A DNA stretch of 15,661 bases from an uncultured Clostridia bacterium (GTDB taxonomy: Bacteria; Bacillota; Clostridia; Oscillospirales; Ruminococcaceae). The stretch lies in assembly GCA_937891895.1 (NCBI GenBank), contig CALATN010000103.1, positions 1 through 15,661 on the forward strand, given 5' to 3'. Made by a program: the position numbers and the translations under genes. Of this stretch, positions 8,302-15,054 are shown in pieces (position 1 is the stretch's first letter; every line of letters starts with the position of its first letter). Under the pieces are notes generated by a model. That model did not search any database. It was not told where the DNA came from and was given only the letters and a program-made list of their open reading frames with translations.

Positions 8302-9920
8302 GGCTGTCCACCGCCTTTGTTAAGCTCCGCAAGCTTTACAGCGTTGTCAACAGAAACCGCCTTATCCCATATTCCGCGGGTCATACGGCTGATGGCTGTC
8401 GTGTAGAAGTTGTTTTCTGAAAAGAAATCACGTGGTACAGCCTCTGACACAACTTCCCCTCTGAAAAGCATTGCGCATCTGTCTGCACATTCACAGGCAA
8501 ATTCCGTATCGTGAGTAACTATAACAATAGTCATTCCTTGGAACTTGAGATTTTTCAGAATTTTTATCAGCCGATACCTTGACTCCGCATCAATCCCTTT
8601 TGTTGGTTCGTCCAACAGCAAAAGCTTTGGCTTTGCGGCAAGTACCTTTGCAAATGCAACAAGCTGCTGCTCGCCGCCTGAAAGGTCGTATGGATGTTTA
8701 TCCATATGCTTTTCAAAATCAAACGGAAGCATTTCCGTTTCTGCTTCCACAAGTTCTTCACGAACGGTATTGCACATAAATACAGTCTGCACATCCTGCG
8801 GAAGAAGTGTAAGACAATTACGGTAAAGAGTCTGATTTTTGTAGTCATTCAGCTTTTTACCGAAGATTTCTGTTTTTCCGCTGTATGGCTTTTCAAGTCC
8901 AGCCAGAACGGAAAGCGTTGTGGATTTACCTGAACCGTTGCCGCCGAGTATACAGAAAATTTCACTTTCGTAAACGGTCATATTCAAGCCCCTCAGCACG
9001 TCAGGCATATTTCTTTCATAACGGAAATATACCTCCTTGCAACGAACCGCAATCTGCTCCGAATGTACATACTCTTGCTCAGACAGACTTTTTACCCTGC
9101 TGCTGAAGCTTTTCTCAATAAATCTGCGTCCCTCACGGATATTAAGAGGACACTCTCCACTGCCTTCAACTGCTTGAAAAAGCTGTACAGCAGCAGGCAT
9201 TGCACGAAGGAGCTTTTCATCAAGCGATGAAACAACCTTTTGCGGTATATCCAAAGCTTTTACTTTACCTTCTTCCAGTACCAGAAGTCTGTCACAAGCA
9301 GGAATTATTTCTTCAAGGCGGTGCTCGGAAATTATTACAGTAACCGCAAGCTCACGGTTTATTTTTTTCAGCGTTGCTGTAAATTCCGACGCAGCAATCG
9401 GGTCAAGACGTGATGTTGGCTCATCCAGCACGATAATCTGCGGATTCATAACCATAACTGCCGCAAGGCAAAGAAGCTGCTTCTGTCCGCCTGAAAGCTC
9501 GGAAACTTTTTTATCATACCAATTCTCTATCCCGAAATATGCGGCTGTTTCAGCTATGCGGCGTGCCATAACTGATTGAGGAACATTCAGGTTTTCCAAG
9601 CCAAAAGCAAGCTCGTGCCACACAGTATCGGTAACAAGCTGATGCTCAGGATTCTGCATTACAAAACCAATTCCCGAAGCGCTTTTTTCAGCGTCAAGAT
9701 TGCTGACAGTTATTCCGTCAAATATGATTTCACCGCTCTTTTCACCCAATGGTGCAAGTTCAGGTTTGAGCAGACGAAGGAGGGTTGACTTACCGCTTCC
9801 CGTTGCACCGCATACGGCAATAAATTCGCCCTTGTTTATGGAAAAGGAAACTTTGCTTATTGCAGGAGAAGCTGTTAACGGATAAGTAAAATTCAGATTT
9901 TCGACCTTAAGTATTTCCAT
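8292..9920 (-). CDS. Fused EcfA-EcfA' ATP-binding subunit of the ECF transporter
   Basis: A 542-residue protein with two complete ABC ATPase domains in one chain, replacing the usual separate EcfA and EcfA'. Domain 1 has Walker A GATGSGKS (residues 38-45), the Q-loop region MQNPEHQ, signature LSGGQKQ and Walker B IIVLDEPTSRLD. Domain 2 (from about residue 285) has Walker A GGNGSGKS, signature LSGGEQQ and Walker B LLLLDEPTKGID. Both keep a switch histidine (SEHRLEE; VTHDTEF). It would hydrolyse ATP on the cytoplasmic face and drive S-component toppling through EcfT. I chose ATG 9920 over the upstream in-frame ATG at 9941 because AAAGGAGG lies seven bases before it; the longer start would run through that site. 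Its first 28 bases overlap the end of ecfT, so coupled translation is likely. Confidence 0.92.
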   Translation of the reverse strand: MEILKVENLNFTYPLTASPAISKVSFSINKGEFIAVCGATGSGKSTLLRLLKPELAPLGEKSGEIIFDGITVSNLDAEKSASGIGFVMQNPEHQLVTDTVWHELAFGLENLNVPQSVMARRIAETAAYFGIENWYDKKVSELSGGQKQLLCLAAVMVMNPQIIVLDEPTSRLDPIAASEFTATLKKINRELAVTVIISEHRLEEIIPACDRLLVLEEGKVKALDIPQKVVSSLDEKLLRAMPAAVQLFQAVEGSGECPLNIREGRRFIEKSFSSRVKSLSEQEYVHSEQIAVRCKEVYFRYERNMPDVLRGLNMTVYESEIFCILGGNGSGKSTTLSVLAGLEKPYSGKTEIFGKKLNDYKNQTLYRNCLTLLPQDVQTVFMCNTVREELVEAETEMLPFDFEKHMDKHPYDLSGGEQQLVAFAKVLAAKPKLLLLDEPTKGIDAESRYRLIKILKNLKFQGMTIVIVTHDTEFACECADRCAMLFRGEVVSEAVPRDFFSENNFYTTAISRMTRGIWDKAVSVDNAVKLAELNKGGGQPCL

Positions 9921-10765
9921 TTCAGTTCCTCCTTTACACAAATTATGACAGGCAATAAATTCATTGCACCATATGAAATATATCCGACAACAAGCTTTAT
10001 ATCAATTTCAGGTGCAGAAATATACGGATAAAATTCAAATTCCGCACCGCTTATTCCGTATATTGTCAACGCTGAAAAAAGCAGTGTACAGCTTATGATA
10101 AGCACATCCTCTGCTTTAAAACGGAACAATGAAAAGCGTGAACGTTTTCCTATGCCATAGCCTCTTGCAGCCATACTGTCGGCGGTAATTATTCCGTTCT
10201 CAAGCACCCACGTTATCATTACCGAGAAAACTCGTATTCCGCCCCTGAAGCTATCCACGATATTGTCGTCCTTGTACAAGCCAAGAGCTTTCTGACTTGC
10301 CTGAACCTTTTTTATCTGCGTGCCGAAAAGCGAAACATAACGCAATGCCATTGACAGAATAAGTGCAAGCTTAGGTGATAATACACCGAAAATGTACAAA
10401 AGCTTATCGCTTGTCATTACTTGTGCAAAAGAACGGAACAGATACAAAACCGCGATTATTGTTACCGAGGAGCAAATTCCGTATATAAGCGCCTCAAGGG
10501 TAACAGGGTTATTGTTGATTACAAACAGCACGGTTGCACCATTGTGCGAAACGAGAGGATTAACAAGCGACATTATTGCAAAAAGCAATAACGAGAACAA
10601 GTGATATGACAAGCTTTTTTTGCCGTTGTTCACAAGAAACAGCACAACGGCACCAAGCAAGGAAATAGCTGAAATTATGGGATTTGCGCTGAACATTGCT
10701 ATACCTGAAACAGCAAGAAAATACAATGACGCCGCAATAGGATTGCTGTCAGCAAATATCCTCAT
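9893..10765 (-). CDS. ecfT: EcfT transmembrane coupling subunit
   Basis: A 290-residue membrane protein matching the EcfT/CbiQ family. Hydrophobic segments lie near residues 10-45, 52-72, 92-112 and 218-240, with another towards the C-terminus. A long amphipathic coupling region (~140-215) carries the QASQKALG segment (~156-163) and AARG at 199-202, the position of the conserved Ala-Arg-Gly coupling motif that docks onto the ATPases. The first motif lacks the usual arginine, a mild divergence. The start ATG 10765 follows an AAGGAG site, and the gene begins 11 bases after the upstream stop. It links the S component to the fused ATPase. Confidence 0.87.
   Translation of the reverse strand: MRIFADSNPIAASLYFLAVSGIAMFSANPIISAISLLGAVVLFLVNNGKKSLSYHLFSLLLFAIMSLVNPLVSHNGATVLFVINNNPVTLEALIYGICSSVTIIAVLYLFRSFAQVMTSDKLLYIFGVLSPKLALILSMALRYVSLFGTQIKKVQASQKALGLYKDDNIVDSFRGGIRVFSVMITWVLENGIITADSMAARGYGIGKRSRFSLFRFKAEDVLIISCTLLFSALTIYGISGAEFEFYPYISAPEIDIKLVVGYISYGAMNLLPVIICVKEELKWKYLRSKI
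9928..9935 (-). promoter_or_regulatory. Ribosome binding site fixing the ATPase start
   Basis: AAAGGAGG on the minus strand, seven bases before ATG 9920. It lies inside the end of ecfT and inside the longer alternative reading from 9941, so it argues for the shorter protein. Confidence 0.8.
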
Positions 10766-10776
10766 TTTACCACTCC

Positions 10777-12327
10777 TTATTTCAAATCATTACCCATTTC
10801 AAGACTGTATATCCACTCAATTCTGTCCCCGTCGGAAAGCCTATATGAATCACAGCCCACAGAGGCTTCCCCGCCATTGACAAAATACATCCATCCTGAC
10901 AATTCACCGAAATCGAACTCGTAAATGTAGTTCATTCCCGAGATATAGCTGCCTGTAAATTCGATTTGTATATTGTTTTCTCGGCAGGCTTCAACCAGTA
11001 TATCGTAAACCGTTTCGCCCGCTTCAAATGCGTACTCCGTTTCAGCAAGTATTACTCCACTTTGGGGAATATAGTCCTCCTGCCCTGCCACAGTATCACA
11101 ACGTATTTCCAGTGTTACTGTACCCACAGGATTTGTTTTTGCGGAAGCTGCCCCATAGTAATCCTCTGCTGTTGAAAAATCGGTAAAGAGTACAATTGCA
11201 ACGCCAACTGCAGCAATAACTGCAACGGCAATAAAATTGTTCTTGTTGTTCTTTTTGAGTAAAATCAATACCACACAAACCATTACAGCAATTACCGCAA
11301 TAATTATACAGGCAATGGGTTTATACGGCATCTTATCTCCATCAATATTGTCCGCTTCAGTAATTGTTATTTCTTCAACCCGCTCTGTTACACCGACTGT
11401 TGTTTCAGCTGTCGGATTATCCGACCTTTCAATTACAAACAGATTTCCCTTTTCATAAGCAACATATGCCATAAATGCCTGAACAGTTGCTATATGGTTT
11501 TGTACGCCTCCGATTTCGTGACAATAGCTCCCGTCAGCAAGTCGGAATTGCTCCAAGGCAGTAAACAGCGTGTTCCCATTTTTTATGAAACGGCTGTCAG
11601 CTTCAATATCAATTTCAATTGCGGAAAGTGCTATTATTACCTGTGAAACACTCTCAGAAGCTTCCTTGCCCATAGACTTGTAACCACCGTTATCAAGCTG
11701 TTTATCTGAAAGGAACTGAACAGCATTATCAACTGCACTTTTCACAGCTTCATTTTCACTGTAATATGGCGCAAGTGACTGGATTGCCATTGCAGTTGCA
11801 TCAGGATCACCATACTCACCCATTACAGCCCAACCGCCATCGGAAAGCTGCATAGATAAAATCTGCTCTGTAACACTTTCGGCAGTATGTACTGCACTTG
11901 TGCAGCCGTTATTTAGCATATGCAAGCCGTAAACGTAACTCATCAGCCCCTGTTCTCCGACTGAATTTTCCATTGTTTCAGCGATATAGGCAGAGTCGCT
12001 TCCCACAGCAAGGAGCGTAAGTGCGCACTTCTGACGTGAGGTTGCTGAACGGATTTCGTTGTTTTCCACGTACGCTTCAAGGACAGCTTTGTACGATGAA
12101 AAATCGTATTCCCCGCTTTTACTCAGAGCAATTACATACCACTCTGAGCCGTTCCCTGCATTTTCGGAAAGAGTTTTATCAATCCACTCCTGTACGGTTT
12201 CTGCACTGCTTTCGCTGAGGTTGTATGCGATAATTTCTGATACTGCACCTTGTTCGGCGTGCACCGTAAGTGATAGCAGAAATACAGCCAACAGGCAGGA
12301 AATTACCGCTGAAATCTTACTTTTCAT
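10777..12327 (-). CDS. Membrane-tethered intrinsic-factor-like predicted corrinoid-binding protein
   Basis: A 516-residue exported protein. Residues 1-24 are a signal peptide. Residues ~28-295 are a helical domain with repeated QLSDGGWAV (160-168), QLDNGGYKS (210-218) and RLADGSY motifs, as in alpha/alpha-barrels of the squalene-cyclase/prenyltransferase class. An acidic linker leads to two membrane helices (~336-357 and ~365-381) joined by a short basic turn (KKNNKNN). Residues ~402-510 resemble DUF4430, the transcobalamin-like C-terminal domain, ending in GWMYFVNGG...DGDRIEWIY. Helical domain then beta domain is the order found in animal intrinsic factor and transcobalamin, where B12 sits between them. 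With two helices between, both domains would face outside. I chose ATG 12327, which overlaps the upstream stop by 11 bases; the longer reading starts at TTG 12354 without a good ribosome site. It probably captures B12 and hands it to the ECF importer. Confidence 0.85.
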   Translation of the reverse strand: MKSKISAVISCLLAVFLLSLTVHAEQGAVSEIIAYNLSESSAETVQEWIDKTLSENAGNGSEWYVIALSKSGEYDFSSYKAVLEAYVENNEIRSATSRQKCALTLLAVGSDSAYIAETMENSVGEQGLMSYVYGLHMLNNGCTSAVHTAESVTEQILSMQLSDGGWAVMGEYGDPDATAMAIQSLAPYYSENEAVKSAVDNAVQFLSDKQLDNGGYKSMGKEASESVSQVIIALSAIEIDIEADSRFIKNGNTLFTALEQFRLADGSYCHEIGGVQNHIATVQAFMAYVAYEKGNLFVIERSDNPTAETTVGVTERVEEITITEADNIDGDKMPYKPIACIIIAVIAVMVCVVLILLKKNNKNNFIAVAVIAAVGVAIVLFTDFSTAEDYYGAASAKTNPVGTVTLEIRCDTVAGQEDYIPQSGVILAETEYAFEAGETVYDILVEACRENNIQIEFTGSYISGMNYIYEFDFGELSGWMYFVNGGEASVGCDSYRLSDGDRIEWIYSLEMGNDLK

Positions 12328-13120
12328 TTTTCTTTGTAAGGCAAGCTGCAGCAAGAGCGATTGCTGTTACTGCAACAAGTCCGCTTGTTCTGTTGCCTGT
12401 TGCAGGAGCGGTTGTTTCGCTGTCGGAAGGAGCTGTTACAGTTACCTTGCAAACGGGAGGAACCAGTGTCTGTGTATCGGAAACGGCGCTGATTACGTAC
12501 TCGCCTTCTTCGTCAAACTTGATTTCCACCTTGCCCTGAGCATCTGTTGTGAAGCTTGTTTTCTCGCCGTTTATTGTGATTACAGCATCGCTTGCAAATA
12601 ATGTAACAGGATTCCAGTCTGCGTCATAACCTGCGTAAGAAAGAGTCAGTGCCATTTCTGCACCTGTGTCAAGCTCGGCTGAGTCGATATCAAACCAGCT
12701 ATACACGTCAGACCAGGCTGTAAGGTAGCTGTATACATAAGCATTGATATAATCACCGTCCGCAACTGTGTCGCTGAGGCTCAGTGCGGAAACATTGTTT
12801 TTGTAATAACCGTAGCTTCCGCCGTTTTCTACACCCCATAGTTTATTGAGGGACACGCCGTACTCCGTTTCAGATGAAGCAAAGCCTGCATCTGCACCGC
12901 CATTGTAATAATTCTCGTGGGCAATATGAAGTGCGTCATTGATTGTAAGTGCACCGTCAGAGTCAACGTCTGTAACTGTGATTTTTTCCTGAGCGAGCGG
13001 AAGTGCACCTGTACCGTCGGAAATTGTTACACATACATCTGCTTTTTCAGCCGCAAATGCTGTAAAAGCTGTGCTGAATGTAAGTGCGATTGCGGATACT
13101 GTTGCGATAAGTTTTTTCAT
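12317..13120 (-). CDS. Secreted transcobalamin-like beta-domain protein with wall-sorting-like tail
   Basis: A 267-residue first gene of the operon. Residues 1-23 are a signal peptide ending AFA. Residues ~28-130 resemble the DUF4430 transcobalamin-like fold: a strand, then ALTINDALHIAHENYY, then EYGVSLNKLWGVENGGSYGYYKNN and DGDYINAYVY. The DVDSDG loop looks like a dockerin calcium loop but occurs once only, inside this fold. Residues ~145-228 form an Ig-like beta domain. The tail has PATGN (239-243), a hydrophobic segment (~247-262) and KKNEK, which resembles a sortase signal with the leading Leu replaced by Ala. ATG 13120 has GAGG eight bases upstream. It is probably an outward-facing corrinoid binder supplying the next protein; binding is inferred from the fold and the B12 riboswitch. 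Confidence 0.82.
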   Translation of the reverse strand: MKKLIATVSAIALTFSTAFTAFAAEKADVCVTISDGTGALPLAQEKITVTDVDSDGALTINDALHIAHENYYNGGADAGFASSETEYGVSLNKLWGVENGGSYGYYKNNVSALSLSDTVADGDYINAYVYSYLTAWSDVYSWFDIDSAELDTGAEMALTLSYAGYDADWNPVTLFASDAVITINGEKTSFTTDAQGKVEIKFDEEGEYVISAVSDTQTLVPPVCKVTVTAPSDSETTAPATGNRTSGLVAVTAIALAAACLTKKNEK

Positions 13121-13140
13121 TGTGATTACCTCATTTCATA

Positions 13141-13176
13141 AAAATAAAAATGCCCCTTCAAAGGTTTGAAGGAGCA
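13141..13176 (-). terminator. Intrinsic terminator of the riboswitch (expression platform)
   Basis: Read on the minus strand, TGCTCCTTCAAA pairs with TTTGAAGGGGCA (12 pairs, one T-G wobble, two-base loop) and is followed by TTTTTATTTT. It lies between the cobalamin aptamer and the first start codon (13120), where a transcription-terminating switch would act: B12 bound gives early stop, B12 scarce gives operon expression. Confidence 0.85.
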
Positions 13177-13197
13177 AATTGATTACACAGCAAAAAC

Positions 13198-13225
13198 AGC
13201 CTTGAAAAATGTAAATTTTCAAAGC
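13198..13225 (-). other. AT-rich hairpin between aptamer and terminator, candidate antiterminator element
   Basis: An imperfect inverted repeat (minus strand AGCTTTGAAAAT, four-base loop, then ATTTTTCAAGGCT). Its TTTGAA could also pair with TTCAAA of the terminator's 5' arm, so it may form part of the alternative fold. This is read by eye; no folding energy was computed. Confidence 0.4.
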
Positions 13226-13264
13226 TAATAGCGATTTTGCTTCATGATAATCGGTTGCGCTGCT

Positions 13265-13445
13265 TCACGTCCCAAGCTGTTTAAACCTCAAAACACGGCA
13301 GGTCTCCTGACTTATGACAAAGCATTTCTGCGTGGTGCACAGCCTTCTCAAGCAGTTGCTCAATGGCATTATGTGCCCCTCTCGTCAAATACAGTAATGG
13401 CGGTTGCTTCGGATTCACACCGAATTCCCTGTTAGTCTACGCGTC
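13265..13445 (-). promoter_or_regulatory. Cobalamin (B12) riboswitch aptamer
   Basis: On the minus strand the 5' part reads AACAGGGAA, then TTCGG-TGTGAAT-CCGAA (small stem) and CCGCCATTACTGTA, matching the conserved core of cobalamin riboswitches. The 3' part contains the B12 box AAGTCAGGAGACCTGCCGT (13295-13313). The spacing (about 115 bases between core and box, filled by stem-loops) fits the family. It lies between a consensus promoter and a terminator, upstream of five transport genes. Outer boundaries are approximate; parts of the closing stem may extend to ~13240 and ~13475. Confidence 0.95.
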
Positions 13446-13501
13446 AGATTACATTGTAAACTGATTTCGAACCGTATTTCGTATCATATTCAATTGTATT
13501 T

Positions 13502-13530
13502 ACTATATCATTATTGATATAATTTGTCAA
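13502..13530 (-). promoter_or_regulatory. Sigma-A promoter of the B12 uptake operon
   Basis: Minus-strand -35 TTGACA (13525-13530) and -10 TATAGT (13502-13507), spaced by exactly 17 bases. Transcription would start near 13495, giving a leader of about 375 bases that holds the riboswitch and terminator. This is a near-consensus, strong promoter lying 19 bases past the stop of the neighbouring gene. Confidence 0.85.
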
Positions 13531-13548
13531 GAGTAAGATGCAGCTGCA

Positions 13549-14349
13549 TTATGATCCGAGCACATCATTGAATACCACGAAATTCCTGCTGTCCGTACTG
13601 CCGTAAATTGCAAAACACACATTATCAAAGCATTTGCCGTACCCTTCATCAATAAGTACCTGACGGAAATATTCCGCAACAGATTCAGGCTTGTTGCCGA
13701 AAGCACCACAACCCCACGCGCCAAGTACAAGGTTTCTATACCCGTTTTCAGCAGCAATAGCAAGCATAATTCTTATCCTGCGGATAAAGGTTTCACTGAT
13801 AAGCTTGCTTGTCGCAAACATCGCCGCACCTCTCTTGTTAGGGGCAGGCACGGTAATTACCGCCGCAGTGAAATAGTCTTCCATAAGCTGACCCTCTGCA
13901 TCACGGAATACGCAGACTTCGGGGGATAACAGCATATAGTCCGACTCAACAGCACAGATATGAGAATTGTTGTAGCGATACATTTCCTTTGCCTCAGCTG
14001 ACGAAATCGAAGCAAACAACGTACTGCATCTGCAAAGTGCCTCTTCCTGTGCATTTGCACCAAGTTCAAATCCGCCGCCTGCCCTGTGTGCATTTGCAAA
14101 ATTCATAACAAACGGCTTGTCAAAGCACTTTGCCGTCTCGAACGAGTCCTTGTTCACTACCGAAAAAGTACACATTTCGCCCTGCTTGCCCGAAAAATCC
14201 TTTTTCAGCAATTCCTCACCATCAGCTGGGGAGTACACAACAACCTTTTCAATATCAATGTCAGTGAGATAAATTTTCTTTCTCGAAACTGTATAGTGCC
14301 TTCTCTTGATAATGGAAAGCGTTTCCTTTGCGATTTCAATGTTACCCAT
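13549..14349 (-). CDS. TIGR02452/DUF2263 macrodomain-like protein (microbial PARG-type)
   Basis: A 266-residue cytoplasmic protein. Hallmarks are AGGGFELGANAQEEALCR (GGG at 91-93, QEE at 101-103), the signature of bacterial-type poly(ADP-ribose) glycohydrolases, and LGAWGCGAFGN (209-219), a macrodomain-like ligand loop. FVMNFANAHRAGGG just before the signature is also typical. By family it would bind or cleave ADP-ribose, but no substrate can be read from the sequence. I chose ATG 14349 because GAGGTG precedes it by four bases; a longer in-frame reading to 14430 runs back through a terminator and has a non-conserved N-terminus. A terminator sits directly in front of its ribosome site, so expression depends on read-through from the YegP-like gene or on an unseen promoter. 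No terminator is evident after it. Confidence 0.85.
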   Translation of the reverse strand: MGNIEIAKETLSIIKRRHYTVSRKKIYLTDIDIEKVVVYSPADGEELLKKDFSGKQGEMCTFSVVNKDSFETAKCFDKPFVMNFANAHRAGGGFELGANAQEEALCRCSTLFASISSAEAKEMYRYNNSHICAVESDYMLLSPEVCVFRDAEGQLMEDYFTAAVITVPAPNKRGAAMFATSKLISETFIRRIRIMLAIAAENGYRNLVLGAWGCGAFGNKPESVAEYFRQVLIDEGYGKCFDNVCFAIYGSTDSRNFVVFNDVLGS

Positions 14350-14353
14350 AGTA

Positions 14354-14359
14354 CACCTC
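14354..14359 (-). promoter_or_regulatory. Ribosome binding site directly after a terminator T-run
   Basis: GAGGTG on the minus strand, four bases before ATG 14349 and immediately after the six-T tract of the terminator at 14360-14389. It fixes the start of the macrodomain-like gene. Confidence 0.7.
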
Positions 14360-14389
14360 AAAAAACAAGCCTCCGAAACTCGGAGGCTT
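14360..14389 (-). terminator. Intrinsic terminator between YegP-like and macrodomain-like genes
   Basis: On the minus strand AAGCCTCCGA pairs perfectly with TCGGAGGCTT (10 pairs) around a three-base loop, followed by GTTTTTT. It begins nine bases after the YegP-like stop codon, and its T-run touches the next gene's ribosome site. Confidence 0.88.
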
Positions 14390-14398
14390 ATGTACAAA

Positions 14399-14776
14399 TT
14401 ATTCTTCAGGCTCAATAACAGGAGCGTCAACAGCGTTCTTCTTAACGCTTTCGATGCCGTTCTTACAGCTGTCCTTCTTAACGTAGCCTTCGCTTGCAGC
14501 GATAATCTGACCGTTGGAAGCCTTCAGACGGAAGCGGAACTCGCCTGCCTTGTCCTTGTAAATTTCAAACTTAGGATTCTTTTCAGTAGCAAAGCCTTCA
14601 ACTGTCTGGTCTTCGATTGCAGCGATAGGAGCATTCTTTGCAACGCTTGCGCAACCGTTCTTGCAGCTGTCAAGGCTGGAGTAAACCTCGCCGCCTGTTG
14701 CAATAATTTCACCGTTGCCAGCCTTGAGGCTGAAAGTGAAGCCTGTCTTTGTAGCCTTGATTACGAATTTACCCAT
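14399..14776 (-). CDS. YegP-like DUF1508 protein with two tandem repeats
   Basis: A 125-residue small soluble protein made of two copies of the DUF1508/UPF0339 unit (~4-49 and ~68-117). Each has a F-x-F-x-L-K-A-x-N-G-x-I-I-A strand pair followed by a D-S-C-K-N-G helix start (FSLKAGNGEIIATG...DSCKNGCASV; FRLKASNGQIIAAS...DSCKNGIESV). The family is widespread, of unknown biochemical role, and sometimes linked to stress. Ribosome site AAAGGA lies about nine bases before ATG 14776. It has its own promoter (14824-14852) and terminator. The C-terminus is acidic (EPEE). Confidence 0.9.
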   Translation of the reverse strand: MGKFVIKATKTGFTFSLKAGNGEIIATGGEVYSSLDSCKNGCASVAKNAPIAAIEDQTVEGFATEKNPKFEIYKDKAGEFRFRLKASNGQIIAASEGYVKKDSCKNGIESVKKNAVDAPVIEPEE

Positions 14777-14823
14777 AATAAATCATCCTTTCAAAGGTAT
14801 TGATTACCAATTTTTATATACTT

Positions 14824-14852
14824 ATTGTACCATTTGCGCTGTAAAACGTCAA
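14824..14852 (-). promoter_or_regulatory. Promoter of the YegP-like gene
   Basis: Minus-strand -35 TTGACG (14847-14852), 17-base spacer, -10 TACAAT (14824-14829). It lies about 48 bases upstream of the start codon. Confidence 0.75.
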
Positions 14853-14973
14853 GGGATTTAGTTTATTTTCCACATATACTACAAATTTTCAACCTTGTTT
14901 TGCATATATTACATCATAAAATGGAAGATATGTTGCGGAATTTTGTGCGGAGTCTTAACATTGTTATTTTTGC

Positions 14974-15002
14974 TTGATTGTTGTGTCAAAATGTGTTATA
15001 AT
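14974..15002 (+). promoter_or_regulatory. Promoter of the OPT transporter gene
   Basis: -35 TTGATT (14974-14979), 17-base spacer, perfect -10 TATAAT (14997-15002) preceded by TG at 14994-14995 (extended -10). Predicted start near 15009, about 46 bases before the start codon. It diverges from the YegP-like promoter in the 278-base intergenic region. The stretch between the two promoters (14853-14973) is AT-rich, and I see nothing else in it. Confidence 0.75.
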
Positions 15003-15023
15003 TAGTGCACTATAAATATATAT

Positions 15024-15040
15024 TGTCATAATATGTGACA
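15024..15040. other. Interrupted inverted repeat in the OPT gene leader
   Basis: TGTCA at 15024-15028 and TGACA at 15036-15040 are inverted around seven AT-rich bases. The site lies downstream of the promoter and five bases before the GGAGG site (15045-15049), where a repressor could block transcription or a small hairpin could form. No regulator can be named from the sequence. Confidence 0.35.
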
Positions 15041-15054
15041 GTTTGGAGGCGGTT

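Noticed and set aside
12059..12601. Plus-strand open frame of 180 codons, Cys-rich
   Set aside because: It is antisense to two riboswitch-controlled genes; the cysteines come from the reverse complement of Ala/Thr codons.
12917..12970. Dockerin module in the 267-residue protein (DVDSDGALTINDAL)
   Set aside because: Only one calcium-loop-like segment, embedded in a DUF4430-like domain; dockerins need two such segments.
14350..14430. Longer N-terminus of the macrodomain-like protein starting at 14430
   Set aside because: It would translate through the terminator hairpin; the family-like sequence begins after ATG 14349, which has its own ribosome site.
14306..14803. Plus-strand open frame of 165 codons over the macrodomain-like and YegP-like genes
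   Set aside because: It is antisense to two genes with clear family motifs, crosses their terminator, and shows no domain.
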